37,338 nt of DNA, from contig URVB01000036.1 of NCBI GenBank assembly GCA_900551075.1, positions 1 through 37,338 of the forward strand. The letters run 5' to 3'. Positions 1 through 7,960 of this stretch are shown here, piece after piece. Each line of letters begins with the position of its first letter. Within the stretch, counting starts at the first letter, position 1. The notes beneath the pieces were generated by a model that was given only the letters and a program-made list of their open reading frames with translations, searched no databases and was not told where the DNA came from. Position numbers and translations under genes: made by a program. The stretch comes from an uncultured Blautia sp. (GTDB lineage Bacteria > Bacillota > Clostridia > Lachnospirales > Lachnospiraceae).

Positions 1-747
1 GAATCCCGCTTTTTGGAGAAACCGTCCTTCGCGGTAGAACAGGGCAGAAATGCAGCCAGGCGTATGGCTCATGACTCCCGGAAATCCCTTCGTTTGGCGC
101 TTGGCCTGATTGGAAATTACACGAAGGAGCAGGCAGAACGTGTGGATAAGATGGAATCCAAGGTAGACCGCTATGAGGATGAATTGGGAACCTATCTTGT
201 AAAACTGAATCAAAAGGATCTGTCCGAGAGGGACAGCCACAGCGTTTCTATTATGCTGCATTGTATCGGAGATTTTGAACGTATTTCCGATCATTCGGTA
301 AATATTATGGAGGCTGCCGGGGAAATGCATGAAAAAGGGACAAGCTTTTCTGAGAAGGCTATGAAAGAACTCAATGTTCTGATCAAAGCAGTGGAAAATA
401 TTGTTGAAACTGCATATACGGTTTTTGACAGGCAGGATGTGATGCTGGCAGAAAGCATTGAACCGCTGGAGGAGGTGATCGATGAGCTGAGTAAGGAGCT
501 GAAGCGGCGTCATGTACAGCGCCTCAGAAAAGGAGACTGTACCATTGAAATGGGCTTTATTTTGTCGGATATTACAACCAGCCTGGAGCGGATCGCGGAT
601 CACTGTTCCAATATCGGTGTATGCGTGACACAGGTAAGGGAGGATTTATATGATACGCACAGCCATTTGGATGTTATAAAAAATGCTCCGGATGATTCTT
701 TTCATCAGCATCTGGAAGAAGTCCGCAGACAATATGTGCTTCCATAA
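1..747 (+). CDS. Na+/phosphate cotransporter, C-terminal PhoU-like part (5' truncated by window)
   Basis: The reading frame is open from the first base of the window (E-S-R-F-L-E-K-P-S-F-A-V-E-Q) to a TAA at 745-747, so this is the C-terminal end of a longer gene. The visible 248 residues are helical and form two PhoU-like repeats, each with a metal-ligand-type motif (FERISDHSVNI, then LERIADHCSNI). The lead-in SFAVEQGRNAARRMA resembles the linker that follows the membrane domain in Na/Pi-cotransporter II family proteins (NptA/YjbB type), so I read it as that transporter's regulatory tail. A free-standing PhoU starting at a TTG at 13 is the alternative, but no ribosome binding site is visible there. 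A PhoB/PhoR-like pair follows, which fits a phosphate role. Confidence 0.75.
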   Translation, partial: ESRFLEKPSFAVEQGRNAARRMAHDSRKSLRLALGLIGNYTKEQAERVDKMESKVDRYEDELGTYLVKLNQKDLSERDSHSVSIMLHCIGDFERISDHSVNIMEAAGEMHEKGTSFSEKAMKELNVLIKAVENIVETAYTVFDRQDVMLAESIEPLEEVIDELSKELKRRHVQRLRKGDCTIEMGFILSDITTSLERIADHCSNIGVCVTQVREDLYDTHSHLDVIKNAPDDSFHQHLEEVRRQYVLP

Positions 748-754
748 GGGGGGC

Positions 755-783
755 TTGTGAAACGCTCATAGAACAGGTATACT
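755..783 (+). promoter_or_regulatory. Sigma-A-type promoter for the response regulator/kinase pair
   Basis: TTGTGA (755-760) and TATACT (778-783) are separated by exactly 17 bases and lie 35 bases before the regulator start. No clear phosphate-box direct repeat was recognised beside it. Confidence 0.55.
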
Positions 784-818
784 GAATTGAAACGGAAGTG
801 TATGAAGGGGCTGGTGCG

Positions 819-1487
819 ATGATTTATTGTGTGGAGGATGAACAGAATATCCGGGAGCTTCTGGTATATACGCTGGAGACTACCGGATTTAAAGCAAAAG
901 GGTTTTCTGACGGCAGGGAATTGTGGGATGCGCTCAAAGAAGAGATGCCGGATCTGATTCTATTAGATATCATGCTGCCGGGAGAGGATGGGTATTCTAT
1001 TTTGAAGAAGCTGAAGGCTTTTCCTTCCGCGAAGGATATTCCCGTGATCATGGTGACTGCAAAGGAAACCGAATTTGACAAAGTGCGCGGACTGGAAGGC
1101 GGTGCCGATGATTATATTACAAAGCCTTTTGGAATGATGGAGTTTGTCGCAAGGGTCAAGGCGGTGATGCGCAGATACGGAAGGCGCAGCGATGACAGGG
1201 AACTGAGATGCGGAGAGCTTAAGCTCCTGATCGGCCGGCATGAGGTGAAAAATCAGGAGCAGAAGGTGGAGCTTACCCGTAAGGAATTTGAACTTTTACA
1301 GTACTTAATAGAGAACAAGGGCCTTGTTATGACAAGAGATCAGATCCTAGGTCATGTCTGGGGATATGATTTTGCAGGAGAGACAAGGACCGTGGATGTA
1401 CATGTCCGCACGCTGCGGCAAAAACTGGGAAACGCAGGAGAGATGATCGAGACGGTGCGCGGCGTGGGGTATCGGATAGGGGATTGA
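819..1487 (+). CDS. OmpR/PhoB-family response regulator
   Basis: This 222-residue protein has an N-terminal receiver domain and a C-terminal winged-helix DNA-binding domain. The receiver shows the acidic pair Glu6-Asp7, the phospho-acceptor Asp50 in LILLDIMLPG, the Thr of VTAKE and the Lys of YITKPFG. The effector domain has the OmpR-type ELTRKEFELLQYL and a recognition region ending TVDVHVRTLRQKLG and VRGVGYRIG. I chose ATG 819 over GTG 798 because GAAGGGG sits eight bases ahead of it and the receiver beta-1 strand (MIYCVEDE) begins directly. One base separates its stop from the histidine kinase start, so the two are cotranscribed. By neighbourhood it is probably PhoB/PhoP-like (phosphate response), but the signal cannot be read from sequence. 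Confidence 0.88.
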   Translation: MIYCVEDEQNIRELLVYTLETTGFKAKGFSDGRELWDALKEEMPDLILLDIMLPGEDGYSILKKLKAFPSAKDIPVIMVTAKETEFDKVRGLEGGADDYITKPFGMMEFVARVKAVMRRYGRRSDDRELRCGELKLLIGRHEVKNQEQKVELTRKEFELLQYLIENKGLVMTRDQILGHVWGYDFAGETRTVDVHVRTLRQKLGNAGEMIETVRGVGYRIGD

Positions 1488-1488
1488 T

Positions 1489-2820
1489 ATGAAGCAACGG
1501 ATTTTGAATCATGTAAGCTTTTTGGTTGTGCTGTCTGTACTTTTGACATTTGTGGCGGCCAGTGCCGTCATGTACGGGAGATACAGCACCTTTATGAAGC
1601 AGGGAGTACGTGATGAAGCGGAGTATATCCGACAGGCAATTGAAGAGGTCGGGGAACGTTATCTGACAAAGAAGGTCGGTGATCTGACCGGAAGCAGGAT
1701 CACTCTGGTGGATGCAAAGGGAAGAGTGGTTTTTGATTCGGAGGCGGACCCTTCGGAGCTTGAGAATCACAGCAACCGTCCGGAATTCATTCAGGCACAG
1801 AAGGAAGGCTCCGGAGAGACGGTGAGGTTTTCCGAAACCTTTTCGAAGCAGACGTTTTACAGTGCGCTGCGGCTGGAATCCGGATATATTTTAAGGGTTG
1901 CAAGGACAACGGACAGTGTTTTCTTTACAATGATGTCCAGCTTTACACTGTTAGGGATTCTGGTAATAGGAATTCTCCTGCTGGAATTCTTTTTGGTACA
2001 GAAGCAGACAACAGATTTGATTGCGCCGATTAACCAACTGGATTTGGAGCATCCTCTGGAAAATGTCTGCTATGAGGAGCTGCAGCCTCTGCTTCGGCGG
2101 GTAGATCAGCAAAACAGGCAGATTTCGCAGCAGGTTGAGGAACTGAGGGCTGCGGAAGCTATGCGCAGGGAGTTTTCTGCGAATGTCTCTCATGAGCTGA
2201 AAACCCCTTTGATGTCTATTTCAGGCTATGCAGAGCTGATGATGAACTCCATGGTAAGCCAGGAAAATATACCGGAATTTTCCGCGAGGATTTATCATGA
2301 GGCAAGCCGCTTGAGCAGGCTGGTTTCAGATATTATTCAGTTGTCAAGACTGGATGAAAAGAACAATGATATGCCGAAAGAGACGGTGGATCTTTATGAG
2401 CTGGCAGAGGACATCGTGCTTCACCTGAAGGATGCGGCGGTCCAAAAAAAGATTGCCCTTTCCCTTGAGGGAAGCCGGCAGAATATTCAGGGCGTCCGTC
2501 AGGTCCTGTATGAGATGTGTTATAATTTGGCGGATAATGCGGTGAAATATACGGGGGAAGGCGGCACCGTAAAAATTCTTGTAAATGAAAAGGCCGGACA
2601 TTCCTGTTTCCGTGTGGAGGATAATGGAATTGGAATTCCAAAGGAGGAGCAGAAACGTATTTTTGAACGTTTTTACAGAGTGGATAAGAGCCATTCCAGA
2701 CAGACAGGAGGTACGGGACTGGGGCTGTCCATTGTAAAGCATGGGGCGGCGCTGCATCATGCGAAAATACATCTGAAAAGTGAGCCCGGAAAGGGAACGA
2801 GCATGGAGCTGATGTTTTAA
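1489..2820 (+). CDS. PhoR-like membrane sensor histidine kinase
   Basis: This 443-residue protein has transmembrane segments at about residues 8-29 and 147-170, which enclose an extracytoplasmic sensor region of about 115 residues. A linker and coiled segment precede the dimerisation/phospho-acceptor box SANVSHELKTPL, with His235. The ATPase domain shows the N box DNAVKYT, G1 box DNGIGIP, F box FERFYR and G2 box GTGLGLSIVKH, so all catalytic motifs are present. It follows the response regulator by one base and is its likely partner. No typical PAS motif is evident. The end of the gene is built into the terminator stem. PhoR is the best name by context. The ligand is not deducible. Confidence 0.88.
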   Translation: MKQRILNHVSFLVVLSVLLTFVAASAVMYGRYSTFMKQGVRDEAEYIRQAIEEVGERYLTKKVGDLTGSRITLVDAKGRVVFDSEADPSELENHSNRPEFIQAQKEGSGETVRFSETFSKQTFYSALRLESGYILRVARTTDSVFFTMMSSFTLLGILVIGILLLEFFLVQKQTTDLIAPINQLDLEHPLENVCYEELQPLLRRVDQQNRQISQQVEELRAAEAMRREFSANVSHELKTPLMSISGYAELMMNSMVSQENIPEFSARIYHEASRLSRLVSDIIQLSRLDEKNNDMPKETVDLYELAEDIVLHLKDAAVQKKIALSLEGSRQNIQGVRQVLYEMCYNLADNAVKYTGEGGTVKILVNEKAGHSCFRVEDNGIGIPKEEQKRIFERFYRVDKSHSRQTGGTGLGLSIVKHGAALHHAKIHLKSEPGKGTSMELMF

Positions 2821-2836
2821 AACATCGGCTCCTTTT
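2805..2836 (+). terminator. Rho-independent terminator overlapping the histidine kinase stop codon
   Basis: A 14-bp inverted repeat (GGAGCTGATGTTTT / AAAACATCGGCTCC, one G-T pair) spans 2805-2832 and is followed by TTTT. The 5' arm contains the last codons of the kinase gene. Confidence 0.75.
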
Positions 2837-2842
2837 GTGTTC

Positions 2843-2871
2843 TTGCACGGGAGCAGGGGACGTGCTATAAT
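2843..2871 (+). promoter_or_regulatory. Sigma-A-type promoter of the ybaK-esterase-esterase-ATP-grasp unit
   Basis: TTGCAC (2843-2848), a 17-base spacer and TATAAT (2866-2871) lie 46 bases before the YbaK start and just after the kinase terminator. This begins a new transcription unit. Confidence 0.7.
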
Positions 2872-2917
2872 GACTTTATTGCGTTAAAAGATAAAACAGC
2901 AGGAGGCATGCATAAAA

Positions 2918-3379
2918 ATGGGAATTGTACAGGTAAGGGAGTTTTTCAGGGGACATGGTATGGAGAAGCGAATTCTGGAATTTGAAGAATCCTCCGCAAC
3001 TGTGGAGCTGGCTGCGCAGCGGCTTGGCTGTGAGCCGGCAAGAATTGCAAAATCCCTGTCTTTTAAAGTAGAGGAAAAGCCGGTTCTGGTTGTGACGGCA
3101 GGGGATGCCAGAATTGACAATGCCAAATATAAGGCTTATTTTCACACAAAGGCCAGGATGCTCACCAGAGATGAGGTAGAAGCACTGGTAGGTCATGCGG
3201 TCGGAGGTGTTTGCCCTTTTGCAGTGAAGGAAGAAGTGACGGTATATTTGGATGAATCCCTGAAGCGTTTTACCACGGTATTTCCGGCAGCGGGAAGCAG
3301 CAACAGTGCTATTGAGATGAACCTTGAGGAACTGGAAAAGTATGCAGAAAGTGCGGGCTGGGTAGATGTCTGTAAATGA
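2918..3379 (+). CDS. YbaK/EbsC-family aminoacyl-tRNA deacylase
   Basis: This 153-residue protein is the usual full length for single-domain YbaK/ProX proteins, which hydrolyse mischarged aminoacyl-tRNA such as Cys-tRNA(Pro) or Ala-tRNA(Pro). Family hallmarks are SSATVELAAQRLG near the start, RIAKSLSFK with the conserved lysine, the TAGDARIDNAKYKA stretch, the glycine-rich VGHAVGGVCPFAV and FPAAGSSNSAIEM. The start ATG 2918 follows AGGAGG (2901-2906). It opens a unit with two esterases and an ATP-grasp enzyme and is separated by 12 bases from the first esterase. Which mischarged tRNA it clears cannot be told. The link to the following genes may be only shared transcription. Confidence 0.88.
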   Translation: MGIVQVREFFRGHGMEKRILEFEESSATVELAAQRLGCEPARIAKSLSFKVEEKPVLVVTAGDARIDNAKYKAYFHTKARMLTRDEVEALVGHAVGGVCPFAVKEEVTVYLDESLKRFTTVFPAAGSSNSAIEMNLEELEKYAESAGWVDVCK

Positions 3380-3391
3380 CAGGAGGAAATT

Positions 3392-4153
3392 ATGGTACAT
3401 AAATGGAAGGTAACGATTCCGGAGCTGACAGGCAGCGAAGAGAGAAATGCTTATATTTATCTGCCGGAATCTTATAATTATGCTCAGAATAAGCGTTATC
3501 CGGTATTGTATATGTTTGACGGGCATAATGTATTTTTTGATTCAGACGCCACTTACGGGAAATGCTGGGGCATGAAGGAATATATGGATGATACAAACAC
3601 CCAGATGATCATTGCTGCAGTAGAGTGCAGCCACAGTCCTGATAACGGAAGACTGAAGGAATACTCTCCATTTCATTTTTCCGACCCTGAGCTTGGAAAA
3701 ATCGAAGGCAAAGGGAGACTGACCATGGAATGGCTGGTACACACGTTTAAGAGAGAAATCGACAGCCATTTTCGCACGCTTTCGGGCAGGGAGCACACCT
3801 TTATTGCCGGGAGTTCCATGGGCGGTCTGATGAGCCTGTATGCAGTTTTGGAATATAACCGGTATTTTTCGCGGGCAGCGGCGCTTTCACCGTCTATCTG
3901 GACAAATCCGGATAAAATAGATTCTTTGGTGCGCCGTGCAGCTTTGCAGCCGGATACGGTTCTTTATATGGATTATGGCTCCGGGGAAATGAAGGGGCGA
4001 TCTTTTGTGGGGCGTTATTTTGGCAAGCTGACAGCTCTTCTGATCGAGAAGGGCGTTATGATGGAAAGCAGGATTGTTCCGGGCGGCAGCCATTGCGAAG
4101 CAAGCTGGGAGAAGCAAATTCCATTTTTTATGAATACATTATTATATCAGTAA
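3392..4153 (+). CDS. Alpha/beta-hydrolase, esterase family (enterochelin-esterase/esterase D type)
   Basis: This 253-residue cytoplasmic protein has no signal peptide. The nucleophile elbow AGSSMGGL places Ser142, and His234 in PGGSHCEASWE is the likely catalytic base. The N-terminal strand-loop RYPVLYMFDGHN is typical of the putative-esterase family (PF00756). Members hydrolyse esters such as enterobactin trilactone, acetylated sugars or S-formylglutathione, but the substrate is not readable here. AGGAGGA precedes ATG 3392. A second, only distantly similar esterase follows 15 bases after its stop, then an ATP-grasp ligase. That arrangement suggests action on a compound made or modified by the ligase (inference). 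Confidence 0.82.
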   Translation: MVHKWKVTIPELTGSEERNAYIYLPESYNYAQNKRYPVLYMFDGHNVFFDSDATYGKCWGMKEYMDDTNTQMIIAAVECSHSPDNGRLKEYSPFHFSDPELGKIEGKGRLTMEWLVHTFKREIDSHFRTLSGREHTFIAGSSMGGLMSLYAVLEYNRYFSRAAALSPSIWTNPDKIDSLVRRAALQPDTVLYMDYGSGEMKGRSFVGRYFGKLTALLIEKGVMMESRIVPGGSHCEASWEKQIPFFMNTLLYQ

Positions 4154-4168
4154 CAGGGAGGGCAGTGT

Positions 4169-4948
4169 ATGGAGGTACAGTATTATAAACAGTACAGTCC
4201 GGCATTGGGATGTGATATGGAATGCAAGGTCTATGGCCATGCAGGTCGCCCGGTTTTATTTATTCCCTGTCAGGATGGAAGATTTTTTGATTTTGAAAAT
4301 TTCCAGATGACAGATGCCTGGGCTCCATGGATTGATTCCGGAGACGTCATGGTGTTTTCCATTGATACGGCCGATCGGGAGACCTGGTCAGATAAAGCAG
4401 GTGATCCGCGGCGGCGTATTTGCCGTTATGAACAGTGGATTCGTTATATCACAGACGAAATGGTCCCTTTTATGCGGAATATGGTCAATGAGAGAAACGG
4501 CTGGAGCGGATATCCGGGGGTGATCGTATTCGGATGCAGTTTGGGAGCGACTCATGCTGCCAATCTCTTTTTCCGGCGTCCGGACCTGTTTGATGGGCTA
4601 TTAGCCTTAAGCGGCATTTATACGGCAGAGTATGGGTTTGATTCTTATATGGATGATCTGGTATATGCCAATTCTCCCATTCATTATCTGTCCAATATGC
4701 CGTCGGATCATCCGTATATCGGATTATATAACCTGAAAAAGGCAATAATCTGTACAGGACAGGGCCCGTGGGAGCTGCCGGGTTCCACGCGCCGGCTTAA
4801 GCAGCTCCTGGAAGATAAACACATTCATGCATGGGTGGATTTCTGGGGAACGGATGTAAGCCACGACTGGTATTGGTGGTACAGACAGGTTGCCTATTTT
4901 GTACCTCATCTGCTGGAGCAGAAACAGAGCCTCGTGAAATCGTTATAA
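4169..4948 (+). CDS. Second alpha/beta-hydrolase esterase of the unit
   Basis: This 259-residue cytoplasmic protein has the nucleophile elbow VFGCSLGATHA with Ser124 and a likely catalytic His232 in DVSHDWYWW. The region RPVLFIPCQDGRFFDFENF has the strand and oxyanion-loop pattern of the putative-esterase family. It differs clearly from the preceding esterase, so this is not a recent tandem duplication. GGGAGG precedes ATG 4169, which lies 15 bases after the previous stop. It is rich in aromatic residues, especially near the C terminus (WYWWYRQVAYF), which could form a hydrophobic pocket. Substrate unknown. Confidence 0.75.
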   Translation: MEVQYYKQYSPALGCDMECKVYGHAGRPVLFIPCQDGRFFDFENFQMTDAWAPWIDSGDVMVFSIDTADRETWSDKAGDPRRRICRYEQWIRYITDEMVPFMRNMVNERNGWSGYPGVIVFGCSLGATHAANLFFRRPDLFDGLLALSGIYTAEYGFDSYMDDLVYANSPIHYLSNMPSDHPYIGLYNLKKAIICTGQGPWELPGSTRRLKQLLEDKHIHAWVDFWGTDVSHDWYWWYRQVAYFVPHLLEQKQSLVKSL

Positions 4949-5000
4949 GCATGCGGCAGGCGTGAAAAAACAAATGAAAATATAAAGAGGGGGAAGAGCT

Positions 5001-6206
5001 TTGAAAAATTTTATTTTTATCTCTCCGAACTTCCCGACAAATTATTGGATGTTCTGTCGGGAATTGAAGAAGAATGGATTGAATGTATTGGGAATCGGGG
5101 ATCAGCCGTATGATGAGCTGAGCAATGAACTGAAGGACAGCCTGAACGAATATTATAAGGTGAACAGCCTGGAAAATGATGAGGAGGTGTACCGTGCCGT
5201 TGCTTTTTTGATCTACAAGCACGGCAGGATCGATTGGCTGGAGTCCAATAATGAGTACTGGCTGGAGCGTGATGCACGCCTGAGAACGGATTTTAATATT
5301 ACAAGCGGGTTCCAGACTGTAGATATCCCTCATATTAAATTTAAGTCCAGGATGAAGGAATACTACAAAAATGCGGGAATACCGACGGCAAGGTATCACA
5401 TGGCAGATACACTTAAGAATTGCCTGGCATTTGCAGAAGAGGTAAATTATCCGGTGGTTGCAAAGCCGGATAACGGTGTAGGAGCCTCCCATACCTTTAA
5501 GATTGAGAATGAGAGCCAGATGAAGCAGTTCTTTGAGGTGAAGTGGCCGGATACTCAGTATATCATGGAGGAGTTTGTAAATGGAGAAGTGAATTCCTAT
5601 GATGCCATTATCGGTGCGGATGGAGAACCGATGTTTGAGACCGGAAATGTGACTCCAATGTCGATCATGGATATTGTCAATTATTCGGATAACTCTATCT
5701 TTTATATTCTGAAGAATCTGCCGGAGGATACCCGTGCGGCAGGCCGTGCAACGGTAAAGAGCTTCGGCGTAAGGAACCGTTTTGTTCATTTTGAATTTTT
5801 CCGTCTTCTGAAAGACCAGAACGGACTGGGCAAAAAAGGAGATTTGGTCGCATTGGAAGTGAATATGCGCCCAAGCGGCGGTGTAACACCGGATATGATC
5901 GATTTTGCTCACAGTACGGATGTATATAAAATATGGGCCGATATGATAGCCTTCGGCCGTTCTACCATGCCTGTCGGTAAGCACGCTTACTGCGCATTTG
6001 CAGGCCGCCGTGATGGAAAAGACTTCACAATGAGCCATGCGGATATTATCAAAAAATATGGTGCGCAGATTAAGATGGCAGAACGTATTCCTGATGTGCT
6101 TTCCGGTGCAATGGGAAATCAGATGTATGTGGCGGTATTTCCCTCCCAGAAAGAAATGGATGCGTTCTATAACGATATTTTGGAGTGTAAGGATACGGAA
6201 GCGTAG
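5001..6206 (+). CDS. ATP-grasp domain ligase, substrate unknown
   Basis: This 401-residue protein starts at TTG 5001, chosen because GAGGGGG lies eight bases ahead and MKNFIFISPNFP begins the N-terminal Rossmann-like strand. ATP-grasp features are the nucleotide-binding strands PVVAKPDNGVGA and QYIMEEFVNGEVNSYDA, and the metal-binding segment LVALEVNMRPSGGVTPDM. The family couples ATP hydrolysis to joining a carboxylate to an amine, thiol or hydroxyl via an acyl-phosphate. It is not a carbamoyl-phosphate, biotin-carboxylase or D-Ala-D-Ala enzyme by length or motif. A 52-base gap follows the second esterase with no terminator, so it belongs to the same unit and ends it. Whether it makes the ester or amide cleaved by the two hydrolases is a guess from position. 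Confidence 0.8.
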   Translation: MKNFIFISPNFPTNYWMFCRELKKNGLNVLGIGDQPYDELSNELKDSLNEYYKVNSLENDEEVYRAVAFLIYKHGRIDWLESNNEYWLERDARLRTDFNITSGFQTVDIPHIKFKSRMKEYYKNAGIPTARYHMADTLKNCLAFAEEVNYPVVAKPDNGVGASHTFKIENESQMKQFFEVKWPDTQYIMEEFVNGEVNSYDAIIGADGEPMFETGNVTPMSIMDIVNYSDNSIFYILKNLPEDTRAAGRATVKSFGVRNRFVHFEFFRLLKDQNGLGKKGDLVALEVNMRPSGGVTPDMIDFAHSTDVYKIWADMIAFGRSTMPVGKHAYCAFAGRRDGKDFTMSHADIIKKYGAQIKMAERIPDVLSGAMGNQMYVAVFPSQKEMDAFYNDILECKDTEA

Positions 6207-6220
6207 GTATACGGTCTTTT

Positions 6221-6252
6221 CCCCTGCTCAAAAAGCAGGGGATTCTGTTTTT
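6221..6252 (+). terminator. Terminator of the ATP-grasp unit
   Basis: CCCCTGCT and AGCAGGGG form a perfect 8-bp stem (6221-6241, loop CAAAA) followed by ATTCTGTTTTT. It sits between convergent genes. The U-tract is on the plus strand only. Confidence 0.75.
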
Positions 6253-7105
6253 ATGCTTCAAATTCCGCCTGCAGGGCCTGATACATCACTTCATACGGCG
6301 CTTCCGTATCTGTCCAGAGAGTAAAATTCAGTGCAGCCTGATTGACCAGCATTCCCAGTCCATTGATCGTTTTGGCTCCGCGGGCGGCTGCCTCCTTAAG
6401 GAACGGCGTTTCCGGCGGATTGAAAACAACGTCGCTGGCAACCATATCCGGCCTGATGCCGGTGTAATCCAGATCCGGCCTGCCGGTTACATCCGGTGCA
6501 AGACCGATATTTGTCGCCTGGATCAGGAGCTGTGTATCCCCGGGTATTCTGAAATTGGGGGTCCAGGAAAGATACGCTGCGTCAGCGGAGGTTTTTTCCT
6601 GAATGAGAGCTGCCAGCTCCCGGCCTCTTGCTTCAGAACGGTTTACAACGGTAATATGGGAAGCTCCTGCCAATGCGCATTCCACGGCAATTGCTCTTGC
6701 AGCGCCGCCGGCTCCCAGAATGGTGATGTTCTTGCCCTTTGGAGAGGCGTGATTGTCCATAAGAGCTTTTAAAAAGCCCTTTCCATCCGTATTTTCACCG
6801 AAAAGCCGACCCTCTCTTTGAATCACTGTGTTGACAGCCCCAATGATAGAGGCAGCGCTGGACAGCTCATCCAGATAGGGCAGGACTTTGACTTTGTGCG
6901 GCATGGTCAGGTTGATGCCTTTCATGTGCAGGGCCCTGACAGCATCCATAGCCTGCTTAAGCTCTCCATCACGGATACGAATGGTGAGATAGCGGTAGTT
7001 CAGGCCGGCAGCCTGAAAGCCTGCTTCTTCTACGGCTCCGGTTGGATTGTCGTCTACAGGGTCCCCGAAGACTCCGGTCAGTTCTGCACGGTAATTTTTG
7101 CTCAT
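6251..7105 (-). CDS. AroE-like shikimate/quinate dehydrogenase family protein
   Basis: This 284-residue protein has the overall AroE architecture. The substrate domain has NLTMPHK (catalytic Lys71), AVNTV and GENTDGKGF (Asp107). The nucleotide domain has LGAGGAARA, and the C-terminal helix region NGLGMLVNQAALNF is intact. The family reduces 3-dehydroshikimate with NADPH. The N-terminal shikimate-binding SxS motif (HSLSP-like) is absent. The aligned segment reads GDPVDDNPTG, with Asn20 and Thr22 where the two serines should be. AAAGGAGGATAT precedes the ATG. It lies downstream of nagB on the same strand with a weak hairpin between. It could be a true AroE variant or a paralogue acting on another cyclohexane or quinate-type substrate. 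Confidence 0.8.
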   Translation of the reverse strand: MSKNYRAELTGVFGDPVDDNPTGAVEEAGFQAAGLNYRYLTIRIRDGELKQAMDAVRALHMKGINLTMPHKVKVLPYLDELSSAASIIGAVNTVIQREGRLFGENTDGKGFLKALMDNHASPKGKNITILGAGGAARAIAVECALAGASHITVVNRSEARGRELAALIQEKTSADAAYLSWTPNFRIPGDTQLLIQATNIGLAPDVTGRPDLDYTGIRPDMVASDVVFNPPETPFLKEAAARGAKTINGLGMLVNQAALNFTLWTDTEAPYEVMYQALQAEFEA

Positions 7106-7121
7106 AGATATCCTCCTTTAT

Positions 7122-7147
7122 AAACATACCCCCGGCGATGCCGGAGG
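7122..7147 (-). terminator. Hairpin after nagB, weak terminator or attenuator
   Basis: On the minus strand CCTCCGGC and GCCGGGGG form an 8-bp stem with one G-T pair and a 3-base loop, followed by TATGTTTATAAAGG. The U-tract is poor, so read-through into the AroE-like gene is possible. Confidence 0.45.
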
Positions 7148-7166
7148 CTTTTGCGATACATAAGGT

Positions 7167-7898
7167 TTACAGATTCGTCTTAGACAGGGCAGCCTCATCC
7201 GCAACAATGATAACATTCGGATGAAACTGAAGAATGGAGCCGGGAACCCTGGGAGTGACAGGGCCGTTAATCACCTGATTCAGGATGTCGGCTTTATCTT
7301 CTCCGCTGACGATTACCAATACGGCTTTTGTACGCATGATCGTGCCGATTCCCATGGTGTATGCCTGACGGGGCACGTCGGCTTCGCTTGCGAAGAAGCG
7401 TTTGTTTGCCTGAATCGTAATTTCTTCCAGGTCCACGCACTGGGTCTCATCGGCAAAGCTGTCTGCAGGCTCATTAAAGCCGATGTGTCCATCATGGCCG
7501 AGACCGAGAAGCTGTAAGTCGGCAGGCCCCACGCGATGCAGAATGTCGTTGTATGAGGAGCAGGCTGTTTCGCTGTCCGGTTCCGTACCATCCGGCACAT
7601 AGGTATTTTTTATGGGAATGTTGACCCTGGAGAAAAGATGCTTATTCATGAAATAACGGTAGCTCTGATCATTGGAAGCATCCAGTCCTTTGTATTCGTC
7701 GAGGTTGACGGTCGTAACCTGAGAAAAATCCAAATCCCCGTTTTCATACATGGAAACAAGGGTTTCATAGGTGCCGACGGGGGTAGAACCGGTGGCAAGA
7801 CCAAGAACACAGTTGGGCTTGGTGATTACCTGGGCAGCGATGATATTTGCCGCCTTACGGCTGAGTTCCTGATAATTTTTTACTTTGTACACTTTCAT
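7167..7898 (-). CDS. nagB: Glucosamine-6-phosphate deaminase
   Basis: NagB converts glucosamine 6-phosphate to fructose 6-phosphate and ammonia, the last step of amino-sugar catabolism in the cytoplasm. The protein has 243 residues, close to the short Gram-positive form that lacks the allosteric C-terminal extension of E. coli. The phosphate loop LATGSTPVGTYE (about residues 35-46), the catalytic NLDEY (Asp67) and the signature LGLGHDGHIGFNEP (Asp136, His138, Glu143) are all present. AAGGAGAGG precedes the ATG. It lies 62 bases downstream of the AraC-type regulator on the same strand and faces away from the GNB/LNB phosphorylase cluster, whose GlcNAc product would feed it after phosphorylation and deacetylation elsewhere (NagA is not in the window). 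Confidence 0.95.
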   Translation of the reverse strand: MKVYKVKNYQELSRKAANIIAAQVITKPNCVLGLATGSTPVGTYETLVSMYENGDLDFSQVTTVNLDEYKGLDASNDQSYRYFMNKHLFSRVNIPIKNTYVPDGTEPDSETACSSYNDILHRVGPADLQLLGLGHDGHIGFNEPADSFADETQCVDLEEITIQANKRFFASEADVPRQAYTMGIGTIMRTKAVLVIVSGEDKADILNQVINGPVTPRVPGSILQFHPNVIIVADEAALSKTNL

Positions 7899-7960
7899 AA
7901 TTTATTTCCTCTCCTTTATGTAAATATTTGTATCACCGATAATTTGGGGCTTTCCGGTAT

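Noticed and set aside
4797..6038. Long open frame (413 codons) on the minus strand antisense to the esterase 2 and ATP-grasp genes
   Set aside because: The composition is Ile/His/Cys-rich and matches no family. No ribosome binding site is present, and the plus-strand frame has clear ATP-grasp motifs.
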